From Vreelandella venusta (GTDB lineage Bacteria > Pseudomonadota > Gammaproteobacteria > Pseudomonadales > Halomonadaceae): 64,000 nucleotides of DNA. The DNA is taken from assembly GCF_007989605.1 (NCBI RefSeq), contig NZ_BJUL01000013.1:1-64000 (forward strand), read 5' to 3'. Each line of letters begins with the position of its first letter. Position 1 is the first letter of the stretch. The translations under genes were made by a program, and so were the position numbers. The notes below the pieces were generated by a model. That model had not been told where the DNA came from. It saw only the letters and a list, made by a program, of their open reading frames with translations, and searched no databases. This document shows, in pieces, positions 28,799 to 37,218 of the stretch.

Positions 28799-31516
28799 CT
28801 AGCGCTGATTTAACGTGCTCCGCTGCTCCCTGAGGCGCTTGATAGCGGTGTACAACTTATCAAGTAAATTTTCAGCCTGTTCCAAGCCCCCAGTGCGTAG
28901 ACGTGTCTCCAGGGTTTCTACTGTTAACGCGAGCTCAGGCGCTCCGCAATAGCGGCTGGCACCATTGAGCGCATGAACATGGTCGAGCAACACCGTTAGG
29001 TTGTTTTCTTCGACAGCGCTGCGAATTTGCTGTTCGCATTCACTCAGGCTATCGATCAGGCGCTTTAGCTGCTGTTTGGCGAACTCGGGATTGCCACCTG
29101 CAAGGCGCGTGCCGAGCTCAAGATCAATGACTGATAACGAGGTGGGGGTATACCCAATAGCCGGGGTATATCCAAGATCAGGGGCTTTTGGGGACGCCTG
29201 TAGAAGCGGGCTGGTTGGCAGTGTAATGCCCAAGAAGCGTTGAAACTGCTGATGCAGCTGAGTTTCATTGATCGGTTTCACCAAGACGTCATCTAAACCC
29301 TCCGCGAGCCACTGCTGACGTTCATCGCTAAGCACATGTGCGGTTACGGCAATAATTGGGCAGCGCGCCCAGCTATTATTAATGCGCCGTAACGCCTGGG
29401 TGGTTTGAACACCGTCCATATCAGGCATACGAATATCCATTAGCACCATGTCTGCTTCGTTCTGACGCGCGTAATCCAACGCTTCCTGGCCGCTGGCCGC
29501 TAATACAATGTTGATGTGCTCATTTTCGAGCATGGCTTTTAATAGTTCACGGTTGGGCGCATTATCGTCAACGATCAGCACCGTGAATGTTGACGACGGA
29601 AGTGCTTTAATCGTTTGTGCGTTGGCGGAAATAGTGGCTGTAGCCGGTTCCAATAGTTGTTTGAACGTGGCAACCAATTGAGTTCTGGTAAATGGTTTGC
29701 ACAGTATCTCCCCCCCATTAGGGAGCTCCCAGTGAGGCAATTCAAAGCTAGTGGCACTTGCAAGAATGAGCGTTGGGCAGGGCGCTTGAGCAATAACCGA
29801 CTGCCAATACGTCTTTCGTTCACCGCTGAAGTCATCATTATCTAGGCTTAGCAGGAGCAGTTGTTCGTCGCCAGATTCAATGAAAGAGACGGCAGTGGCG
29901 CCCCAGCGCTCGATTAAATGTTCCAACACATTGCGAGTGGGTAGGTGGGGCTCATGTAAACGAATAATTGAGCCGTCGAGTGAGAGTTCCGGCGGCCGTT
30001 CCTTGCTCATGTCGGCAAGTAGCGGCAACGTAAATGAGAAGGTTGCACCTTCTCCCGGCTCGCTATCAATTGTAATCTCGCCCCCCATGCGTTGAACTAA
30101 TTGTCTGCAAATCGTCAGCCCTAAACCACTACCGCCAAATTGCCTGGAGTGACTAGGATCTGCCTGGGAAAAGGCACTAAATAGCTGCTTTTGTTGTTGT
30201 TCGCTCAAGCCAATGCCTGTGTCACTAACGCTAATACGCAACACAACATGCTGACCCTCCTGACTGTCCAGCATGACACGAATGATAACTTCTCCCTTCT
30301 GGGTAAACTTCAGAGCATTGCTGGTTAAATTATTGAGGACTTGATGGATGCGTAGCGGGTCGCCACACAGCGCTGACGGTACGTCTTCATAAACCATCGC
30401 TACTAAATGCAGTCGTTTGCGTTGAGCTTCAGGCGCATGGAGTCCGACAACTTCATCCATTAGCGACACCAAGTCGATATCGACTTCTTCTAACGTCAGC
30501 CGGTCGGCTTCTAGTTTCGAGAAATCCAACACATCATTGACTAGCATCAACAGGTTATCGCAAGCACGGTGGACATGCTCCAGCCATTCTTTCTGCCGAG
30601 CGTCGAGAGATGAGCGGCCTAATAAGCGGCAAAAACCGATGATGCCATTTAAAGGGGTGCGAATCTCGTGGCTCATATTGGCGAGAAATTCGGACTTTAC
30701 TGCATTCGCGCGTAGCGCGCTTCGATGAGCAAGATCGAGTTTGATATTTTGCTCTTCAATCGTCTCCATGGACTCTTGTAATTCGCTGGTCGCTTGCTCG
30801 ATTTGGCTTTGCATATCATGCTGAGCTTGCCGAAAATGTTCCGCTAACCCATTGATATGTTCTGCCAGTTGGAGAAACTCGCTAGGGCGAGCAGCCGTCA
30901 TATAAGGCCGGTAGTCCCCTCGGGATAGGCGGTAAAGCGCTTGGTTCGCTTCTTCAATTGGACGCGTAGCGAAGCGGCTGATCGCAAATGCGACCAAAAA
31001 AAGCAGCAGCCCCAGTAACATGCCACCTAAGCTAAGACTGGCAATGAGCTTATAGCGCTCTAATTTGAGCGTGCGTATGTCCATTTCGGCTTCAAGCCAG
31101 CCAGTATTAGCAAGACCAAATGGTTGGCTGTAAGACGTGGTTAAAGGTACCTGTAAACGCCAAATAGCTTCATCTTTGGTGAGTGACGTGGCATTGGGGA
31201 TATTTAGGCGAGGTGGGGGAGGTATCGAATGCCCCAGTACCAATAAGCGGCTCCCTTGCTCGTCAAAAAGCGTCACCGCGCGTAACCCTTTGTGCTCCAG
31301 AAGCTGTCTGGCAATGGCTTCCAAACGAGGCAAGTCGCCATCTAACATAGCGTTACCCAGGCTTGGTGCCAGTAATTCACCAGCGCTAACTAAGCGCTCT
31401 TCTAGCATGTCACGGCCGGTGGTCTCGCTTTGCACCACCAGCAATATTGCCATGACGGCATAGACAAGAAGCGGAAGCCCGAGTAACGCAAAGAGTAAGC
31501 GCGTGTTTAAAGACAT
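28799..31516 (-). CDS. gacS: Hybrid sensor histidine kinase GacS/BarA
   Basis: 905 residues from the ATG at 31516; a TTG at 31537 is possible. Order: membrane helix 1 (about 5-27), periplasmic sensor region, helix 2 (about 155-175), HAMP, histidine kinase with phospho-His in NMSHEIRTPLNGI near 282, ATPase domain (SDTGIGLS, GSGLGLTI), a degenerate receiver-like stretch (about 525-640) that keeps LCKPF but lacks a clear acidic pocket, a true receiver with MDIRMPDMDG near 692, and an HPt domain with HALNGASRYCG near 846. This is the BarA/GacS/TorS type that phosphorylates UvrY/GacA to turn on Csr small RNAs. The response regulator gene is not in the window. Confidence 0.92.
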   Translation of the reverse strand: MSLNTRLLFALLGLPLLVYAVMAILLVVQSETTGRDMLEERLVSAGELLAPSLGNAMLDGDLPRLEAIARQLLEHKGLRAVTLFDEQGSRLLVLGHSIPPPPRLNIPNATSLTKDEAIWRLQVPLTTSYSQPFGLANTGWLEAEMDIRTLKLERYKLIASLSLGGMLLGLLLFLVAFAISRFATRPIEEANQALYRLSRGDYRPYMTAARPSEFLQLAEHINGLAEHFRQAQHDMQSQIEQATSELQESMETIEEQNIKLDLAHRSALRANAVKSEFLANMSHEIRTPLNGIIGFCRLLGRSSLDARQKEWLEHVHRACDNLLMLVNDVLDFSKLEADRLTLEEVDIDLVSLMDEVVGLHAPEAQRKRLHLVAMVYEDVPSALCGDPLRIHQVLNNLTSNALKFTQKGEVIIRVMLDSQEGQHVVLRISVSDTGIGLSEQQQKQLFSAFSQADPSHSRQFGGSGLGLTICRQLVQRMGGEITIDSEPGEGATFSFTLPLLADMSKERPPELSLDGSIIRLHEPHLPTRNVLEHLIERWGATAVSFIESGDEQLLLLSLDNDDFSGERKTYWQSVIAQAPCPTLILASATSFELPHWELPNGGEILCKPFTRTQLVATFKQLLEPATATISANAQTIKALPSSTFTVLIVDDNAPNRELLKAMLENEHINIVLAASGQEALDYARQNEADMVLMDIRMPDMDGVQTTQALRRINNSWARCPIIAVTAHVLSDERQQWLAEGLDDVLVKPINETQLHQQFQRFLGITLPTSPLLQASPKAPDLGYTPAIGYTPTSLSVIDLELGTRLAGGNPEFAKQQLKRLIDSLSECEQQIRSAVEENNLTVLLDHVHALNGASRYCGAPELALTVETLETRLRTGGLEQAENLLDKLYTAIKRLREQRSTLNQR

Positions 31517-31546
31517 GAGAGAAGCTCGTTGATTCAATAAGGTTGC

Positions 31547-31576
31547 CTGTCAAGCTAACGGCAGCACCGATATAAT
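31547..31576 (+). promoter_or_regulatory. Sigma-70 promoter of cysM
   Basis: A perfect -10 TATAAT at 31571-31576, with CTGTCA 18 bp upstream as -35. Transcription would begin near 31583, which rules out the upstream in-frame ATG at 31575 as the cysM start and supports the one at 31608. Confidence 0.6.
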
Positions 31577-31607
31577 GCAGCATAATGGTGATGATAAGGA
31601 ATGTACG

Positions 31608-32504
31608 ATGAATTATCCGACACTCGAAGATGTGGTTGGTAATACGCCACTGGTTCGTTTAAAGCGCATAACGGCGGGGCGTAATAACACGCTTCTAGCC
31701 AAGCTAGAAGGCAATAACCCTGCTGGTTCGGTGAAAGATCGCCCGGCACTCTCTATGTTAAGTGAAGCTGAAGCACGGGGCGATATTGTTCCAGGCGATA
31801 CGCTGGTGGAAGCAACCTCGGGTAATACGGGTATTGCGTTGGCCATGGCCGCGGCTATCAAAGGTTACAAAATGACGCTAATCATGCCTGAAAACGCTTC
31901 TGAAGAGCGTAAGCAGGCTATGGCGGCTTACGGTGCCACATTAGTGTCAGCGAGCAAAGAAGGCGGGATGGAAGAGGCGCGAGATATTGCCGATGCGATG
32001 ATTGCAAGAGGCGAAGGTAAACCGCTAAACCAATTTGCCAATCCAGATAACCCGCTTGCGCACTATCGCACAACGGGGCCTGAAGTGTGGCAGCAAACCG
32101 GCGGTGAAGTGACGCATTTTGTCAGTTCGATGGGGACAACGGGCACCATTATGGGAGTGTCTCGTTATCTTAAGGAACAAAACCCAGCGATCCAAATTGT
32201 CGGTTTACAACCGGCGGATGGTGCGAGCATACCGGGGATTCGTCGTTGGCCAAAAGAGTACCTGCCGTCGATTTTTGAATCACCGAGGGTCGATACGACC
32301 CTGGATATTGGGCAGCAAGAAGCAGAAGCCCATATGCGCCGCCTGGCTCGTGAAGAAGGTATTTTTGCAGGGGTGTCGTCAGGTGGCAGTTTGGCTGGCG
32401 CATTGCGTATCGCAGAACAAACTGAGAATGCAGTCATTGTCTTCATCGTTTGTGACCGAGGTGATCGCTACCTTTCCACAGGCTTATTTGCCCCGGAGTT
32501 ATAG
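31608..32504 (+). CDS. cysM: Cysteine synthase B
   Basis: 298 residues, PLP enzyme that makes cysteine from O-acetylserine and sulfide or thiosulfate. The PLP lysine lies in NNPAGSVKDRPALSM near residues 36-50; EATSGNTGIALAMAA near 65-79 and the CysM-type GLQPADGASIPGIRRWP near 200-216 separate it from CysK. Start ATG with ribosome site aagga. rlmD begins on the very next base after the stop codon, so the two are one operon, divergent from gacS. Confidence 0.94.
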   Translation: MNYPTLEDVVGNTPLVRLKRITAGRNNTLLAKLEGNNPAGSVKDRPALSMLSEAEARGDIVPGDTLVEATSGNTGIALAMAAAIKGYKMTLIMPENASEERKQAMAAYGATLVSASKEGGMEEARDIADAMIARGEGKPLNQFANPDNPLAHYRTTGPEVWQQTGGEVTHFVSSMGTTGTIMGVSRYLKEQNPAIQIVGLQPADGASIPGIRRWPKEYLPSIFESPRVDTTLDIGQQEAEAHMRRLAREEGIFAGVSSGGSLAGALRIAEQTENAVIVFIVCDRGDRYLSTGLFAPEL

Positions 32505-33971
32505 ATGGCCATGTTGGGTAAGCGGCGGCCATCTCGCCCCGCCTCGGGACACTCAGGGCTAGTTCGCCAACCAAGCCGTAAAACTGAGTCAAAGGATGCT
32601 ACCTCGACAACGTTGGTGGTTGAGCGTTTAGCTCATGATGGCCGTGGTGTTGCGCATAATGTCGAGGGAAAAACAGTCTTTATTGACCAAGCGCTTCCCG
32701 GTGAGCATGTCGATATAGCGATCCACGTCACGCGTAAGCGGTATGACGAAGCACATATAAAAAACCGGCTCAGCTCTTCAGAGCAGCGGGTTGAGCCTCC
32801 CTGTGCTTACTTTGGCCAGTGTGGCGGCTGTGATTTACAGCACCTTAATCTGACTGCACAACGCCAGCATAAGCGCGACGTTGTCACTGAGCTAATGGCC
32901 CGTCAGGGCCTAACGCTAGGCCCTATTGCTGCATTGGATGGTAGCAGCGAGCACTATCGGCGTCGCGCGCGTCTGGGGGTAAGGGTAGACGGTCAGGGTA
33001 ATGTACTGCTGGGGTTTCGAGCACCCAACAGCCACCGCTTAGTGGATATTGAGCAGTGCCATGTGCTGGTGCCAGCGCTGAATCAATTAATTCGTCCATT
33101 ACGGCAATTACTGGCAACACTCGCCTCGCCACGCCTCGTTGGCCATGTCGAATTACTGGCGACCGATGAGGCAACAGTCGTGCTAGTGCGTCAGTTAAAA
33201 GCCCATGATCAAGATAGGGCCCGCTGGCAGCAGTTCGCGGCGCAGCAGCAGGTCTTGCTCGGCACTTGGTTGGGGCGTGAAACGCCTGTATTGCACTGGA
33301 ATGGTGCGCAGGGTGGGGCCACATCCGTTCTACAGGAAGTGCTTAATCTCAAGGAGCTCGGAATTCAAAGAGCTAACCCACCAACAAGTGAACAGTGTGT
33401 GGCGGGTGATAAAGCATCCAGCCGAGTGACGCTGGGTTTCTCACCAGGCGACTTTTTACAGGTAAATGCTGAGGTAAACCAAAAGATGGTAGCCCAGGTG
33501 TTAGCATGGCTAAAGCCAGCGCCAGGGCAACAGCTCATAGATCTCTTTGCTGGGATTGGTAATTTCAGTTTGCCGTTGGCCGCTGCCGGAGCCAAGGTGC
33601 TTGCTGTAGAAGGCAACCCTGCGATGGTCGAACGAATTACCGCTAACGCTAATGTTAACCTACTGGATGTGCATGCCCAGCAAGCAGACTTAAGCGACGC
33701 CAAAAAGGTGCAAACGCTATTGAGCGAGCATCAGCAAATTGATGCGATTGTGCTAGATCCGCCGCGCAGCGGTGCAGAAGCAGTTTGCCAAGTATTAGGT
33801 AGTTACAATGTACCTCGGGTGGCCTATATTTCTTGTGACCCGGCAACGCTTGCTCGCGATGCGGCACACCTTGTGCATGCAGGTTATCGCGTCAAGCAAG
33901 TAGCAGTGGCCGATATGTTTTTACACACTGCTCACCTGGAAACGCTGATGCTATTTGAATACCAGGGCTAG
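32505..33971 (+). CDS. rlmD: 23S rRNA (uracil-1939-C5) methyltransferase
   Basis: 488 residues; methylates U1939 of 23S rRNA with S-adenosylmethionine. After a basic N-terminal tail come a TRAM domain (VERLAHDGRGVAHNVEGKTV near residues 38-57), an iron-sulfur site of Cys residues (PPCAYFGQCGGCDLQHL near 96-112, with a fourth Cys near 187), and the methyltransferase domain with DLFAGIGNFSLPLA near 347-360 and catalytic Cys in YISCDPATLARD near 443-454. Starts right after the cysM stop (TAGATG). Confidence 0.92.
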   Translation: MAMLGKRRPSRPASGHSGLVRQPSRKTESKDATSTTLVVERLAHDGRGVAHNVEGKTVFIDQALPGEHVDIAIHVTRKRYDEAHIKNRLSSSEQRVEPPCAYFGQCGGCDLQHLNLTAQRQHKRDVVTELMARQGLTLGPIAALDGSSEHYRRRARLGVRVDGQGNVLLGFRAPNSHRLVDIEQCHVLVPALNQLIRPLRQLLATLASPRLVGHVELLATDEATVVLVRQLKAHDQDRARWQQFAAQQQVLLGTWLGRETPVLHWNGAQGGATSVLQEVLNLKELGIQRANPPTSEQCVAGDKASSRVTLGFSPGDFLQVNAEVNQKMVAQVLAWLKPAPGQQLIDLFAGIGNFSLPLAAAGAKVLAVEGNPAMVERITANANVNLLDVHAQQADLSDAKKVQTLLSEHQQIDAIVLDPPRSGAEAVCQVLGSYNVPRVAYISCDPATLARDAAHLVHAGYRVKQVAVADMFLHTAHLETLMLFEYQG

Positions 33972-33993
33972 CCTGCCCACTGCATCAAGCCTC

Positions 33994-34020
33994 GGTGACG
34001 GAAAATGGCTAGCCGTCACC
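33994..34020. other. Hairpin in the rlmD-relA spacer
   Basis: Perfect 8-bp stem ggtgacgg/ccgtcacc with an 11-nt loop, 21 bp before the relA start. No T run follows, so it is more likely a leader hairpin of relA or a weak rlmD end than a standard terminator. Confidence 0.45.
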
Positions 34021-34041
34021 CTGAAAGGATGAATAATTGTC

Positions 34042-36318
34042 ATGGTGAAAGTGCGTGAAGACCAGCCGCTTACCGAAAGCGGAAAGGTGGACATACAGCA
34101 GTGGTTAGCGCGCCTTCAAGAGGATGTGCGCCTACGCGACCCCGAACGACTATTGCAAGCATGCGAGCTTGCTGAACAGTTGGAACGAGAGGCGCCGCAA
34201 ACCCACCGTGTGTGGCTCTCGCCAGGTTCAAGTTTTCGAATGGGGCTAGAGATGGCCGACATCCTGGCCGAACTCAAGCTTGATCAAGCAACCCTTGAGG
34301 CTGCCGTACTCTATCGCGCGGTTCGCGAAGGGCTGCTGAGTATAGACGCCGTTACCAAACGGTTTGGCGAAGAAGTCGCTAAGCTGATTGACGGCGTTTT
34401 GCAAATGGCAGCCATTAGCTACCCACTAGCGCCCAACCATGGTATGAGCCAGCATAACCAGCAGGAAAACCTGCGCAAAATGCTGGTTAACATGGTCGGA
34501 GATGTACGCGTTGCACTGATCAAAATTGCTGAACGCACCTGCGCCTTGCGCCAAGTAAAAGATGCCCCCCGTGAAAAGTGCTTACAAGTCGCGCGTGAAG
34601 TGGCTGATATTTATGCGCCGCTGGCTCATCGACTTGGGATAGGTCAAATCAAGTGGGAGCTTGAAGACCTATCGTTTCGCTATCTGCATGAAGATGAGTA
34701 CAAAGCGATTGCTAAGCTATTAGCTGAAAAGCGCTTAGATCGTGATCGCTATATTCATGACGTGGTGGAAACCATCAAGAGCTTGATGGAAGCCCAGCAT
34801 ATTCATCACTACGATGTCGATGGGCGAGCCAAGCACATCTACTCAATCTGGCGCAAAATGAAGCGTAAGCGGATTGATTTTTCTCAGGTACACGACGTGC
34901 GCGCAGTGCGCATCTTGGTCCCTGATGTAGCTGACTGCTATACCGTATTAGGAATTGTTCACTCTCGTTGGCACCATGTGCCCAACGAGTTTGATGACTA
35001 TATTGCCAACCCGAAGAAGAATGGCTACCAATCGTTGCATACCGCGGTCATGGGGCCAGAAAACAAGGTGCTGGAAATCCAGATTCGCACCTTTGCTATG
35101 CACGACGAAGCAGAATTAGGTGTATGTGCACACTGGCGGTATAAAGGGCATGATACCAACGCCAAAAGCCGTAGTTATGAAGAAAAGATTGCCTGGTTGC
35201 GTCAAGTACTTGAGTGGCAGGATGAAGTGGGTGGCTTTGGCGACCTGCGCGAAGGTCTTTCCAGCGACGTTGCGCCAGACCGCATCTATGTTTTCACCCC
35301 CGATGGCCATGTCATCGACCTGCCGCGTATTGCGACCCCCATCGATTTCGCTTATCGCGTGCATACCGAAATTGGTCACCGCTGCCGTGGTGCCAAGATT
35401 AATGGTCGGATAGTACCGCTTACCTATAAGTTAAAAACCGGCCAGCAAGTCGAGATTTTAACGGCCACCAAAGGCGGCCCCAGCCGCGACTGGTTAAACC
35501 CCAGCTTGGGCTATGTGCGCACTTCACGCGCGCGGGCGAAAATCCAGGCGTGGTTTAAGTACCAAGCACGAGACCAGAACCTAGACGAAGGGCGGGCGTT
35601 GTTCGAGCGAGAGATGCGCCGCTTGGATGTTGAAGGGCTTGATCTTGCTAAGCTGGCTGCTGCTGTTAACTACCAAAACGCCGATGATATGTATGCAGCG
35701 CTCGGCGCGGGCGACCTGCGTATCGGGCAAGTGCTTCATCAGGCGCAACAGTTATTTGGTGAAACGGACGACCAAGAGCAGTTAGATCGGTTGCTGGCGA
35801 AGCCACGCCGTCAGCCAAGCAAAGCGACTCAAAGCGACATCACCGTGCTGGGGGTTGGCAACTTAAAAACCAGCATGGCGAATTGCTGTCGGCCAGTGCC
35901 TGGCGAACCAATTGTTGGCTTTATTACCCAAGGTCGCGGGGTCACCGTCCATCGCCAGGATTGCAGCAATATCCTGCAACTGCGCATGGAAGAGCCCCAG
36001 CGCATTATCGAAGTAGAGTGGGGCGAACGTGCTCTCACGCGCTACCCCGTCACTATTGAAATTCAAGCCTGGGATCGCTCCGGCTTACTGCGCGATGTGA
36101 CCGGCCTGCTGGGCAACGAGAAGGTCAATGTGTTAGCAGTGAATACACTGACAGACACCGATGAGGGGATTGCGCGACTGCGCATCACGCTGGAAGTTGA
36201 TGGTCTTGAATCACTAGGCCGTTTGTTTTCCCGTATCCAGCAATTGCCCAACGTGACGGAAGTGCGTCGTCTGCGCAATGCTGACCCAGAGAAAAACGTC
36301 CGTAAAGGAGGCGCCTGA
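34042..36318 (+). CDS. relA: (p)ppGpp synthetase RelA
   Basis: 758 residues; makes pppGpp from GTP and ATP on stalled ribosomes. The N-terminal hydrolase-like domain has lost the HDxxED metal site (VLYRAVREGLL stands there near residues 92-102), which is normal for RelA and makes it synthetase-only. The synthetase domain has VHDVRAVRI near 283-291, the RelA-type acidic EFDDY near 315, NGYQSLHT near 328 and EIQIRT near 347. TGS (VFTPDGHVIDLP near 417), helical, zinc-finger-like CC (NCCRPVPGEPIVG near 616) and ACT domains follow. Its stop overlaps the mazG start by one base. Confidence 0.95.
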   Translation: MVKVREDQPLTESGKVDIQQWLARLQEDVRLRDPERLLQACELAEQLEREAPQTHRVWLSPGSSFRMGLEMADILAELKLDQATLEAAVLYRAVREGLLSIDAVTKRFGEEVAKLIDGVLQMAAISYPLAPNHGMSQHNQQENLRKMLVNMVGDVRVALIKIAERTCALRQVKDAPREKCLQVAREVADIYAPLAHRLGIGQIKWELEDLSFRYLHEDEYKAIAKLLAEKRLDRDRYIHDVVETIKSLMEAQHIHHYDVDGRAKHIYSIWRKMKRKRIDFSQVHDVRAVRILVPDVADCYTVLGIVHSRWHHVPNEFDDYIANPKKNGYQSLHTAVMGPENKVLEIQIRTFAMHDEAELGVCAHWRYKGHDTNAKSRSYEEKIAWLRQVLEWQDEVGGFGDLREGLSSDVAPDRIYVFTPDGHVIDLPRIATPIDFAYRVHTEIGHRCRGAKINGRIVPLTYKLKTGQQVEILTATKGGPSRDWLNPSLGYVRTSRARAKIQAWFKYQARDQNLDEGRALFEREMRRLDVEGLDLAKLAAAVNYQNADDMYAALGAGDLRIGQVLHQAQQLFGETDDQEQLDRLLAKPRRQPSKATQSDITVLGVGNLKTSMANCCRPVPGEPIVGFITQGRGVTVHRQDCSNILQLRMEEPQRIIEVEWGERALTRYPVTIEIQAWDRSGLLRDVTGLLGNEKVNVLAVNTLTDTDEGIARLRITLEVDGLESLGRLFSRIQQLPNVTEVRRLRNADPEKNVRKGGA

Positions 36319-37157
36319 TGCGGTATAGCGTAGAGGATCTGCTGACATTGATGTCGGTGCTTCGCAACGCGGAACAGGGCTGTCCTTGGGATATTAAGCA
36401 AGATTGGGGCAGCATTGTGCCCCATACACTGGAAGAAGCTTACGAAGTGGCTGATGCTATTGAGCGGCGCGCTTTTGATGAATTGCCCGGCGAGTTGGGT
36501 GATCTGCTGTTCCAAGTGGTCTATTACGCCCAGTTTGGTGCTGAAGAGCAGCGCTTCGACTTTCACGATATCGTTGATACATTGACTGCAAAGATGTTGC
36601 GCCGTCATCCGCATGTATTTCCTGATGGCACGCTAGCATCACGGCGTCCACCTGGGATGAGTGCCGAGGACGTACAAACCCAGCACGTTAATTCGCGCTG
36701 GGAAGCGCTTAAGGCCGATGAGCGTGCTGAGCGTTCGCTGCAAAGCACTCCCTCTGTGCTTGACGATGTGCCACGTACGCTGCCAGCGCTCAGTCGTGCC
36801 GCGAAACTCTCGAAACGTGCCGCCAGGGTCGGGTTCGATTGGCCGGATGCCAGCGGTGTGCTGGACAAAATCCGTGAAGAGCTCGCTGAAGTTGAAGAAG
36901 CCCTTGCCGAGGGTAATCGCCAGCACGCTCAAGAAGAAGTCGGTGACTTACTGTTTGCAGTGACTAATTTAGCTCGCACACTGGGTGCCGACCCTGAGCA
37001 ATGCTTGCGTACCACAAACAGTAAATTTGAGCGCCGCTTTCGCTACGTAGAGCGTCAGCTTGCTGCTGATGCGCGTCCGTTAACCGACGCCTCGCTGGAT
37101 GAAATGGAAAGCCACTGGCAAGCCGCTAAAGCACAAGAAAAAACGCTTACCCCTTAA
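36318..37157 (+). CDS. mazG: Nucleoside triphosphate pyrophosphohydrolase MazG
   Basis: 279 residues with two MazG folds. The N-terminal one has CPWDIKQDWGSIVPHTLEEA near residues 22-41 and EVADAIE; the C-terminal active one has VGFDWPDASGVLDKIREELA near 173-192 and EEVGDLLFAVTNLAR near 211-225. MazG cleaves NTPs and in E. coli lowers ppGpp, which suits its one-base overlap with relA (TGATG). It is a little longer than the E. coli protein (263). A 13-bp tandem array begins on the stop codon. Confidence 0.94.
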   Translation: MRYSVEDLLTLMSVLRNAEQGCPWDIKQDWGSIVPHTLEEAYEVADAIERRAFDELPGELGDLLFQVVYYAQFGAEEQRFDFHDIVDTLTAKMLRRHPHVFPDGTLASRRPPGMSAEDVQTQHVNSRWEALKADERAERSLQSTPSVLDDVPRTLPALSRAAKLSKRAARVGFDWPDASGVLDKIREELAEVEEALAEGNRQHAQEEVGDLLFAVTNLARTLGADPEQCLRTTNSKFERRFRYVERQLAADARPLTDASLDEMESHWQAAKAQEKTLTP

Positions 37158-37191
37158 AAACTGATTTTTAATAACTGACTTTTAACAACTA
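37153..37191. repeat. Three 13-bp tandem repeats across the mazG stop codon
   Basis: Units cttaaaaactgat, ttttaataactga and cttttaacaacta are degenerate head-to-tail copies. The first contains the mazG stop codon, and the array fills most of the mazG-ppc spacer. Confidence 0.7.
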
Positions 37192-37218
37192 ATGCGACCC
37201 CGTAAGGAGGCCATGCCA

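Noticed and set aside
34310..34345. RelA as a damaged bifunctional enzyme, because its HD hydrolase motif is missing
   Set aside because: Loss of the HD site is normal for RelA of beta- and gammaproteobacteria, and the EFDDY motif confirms the RelA type.
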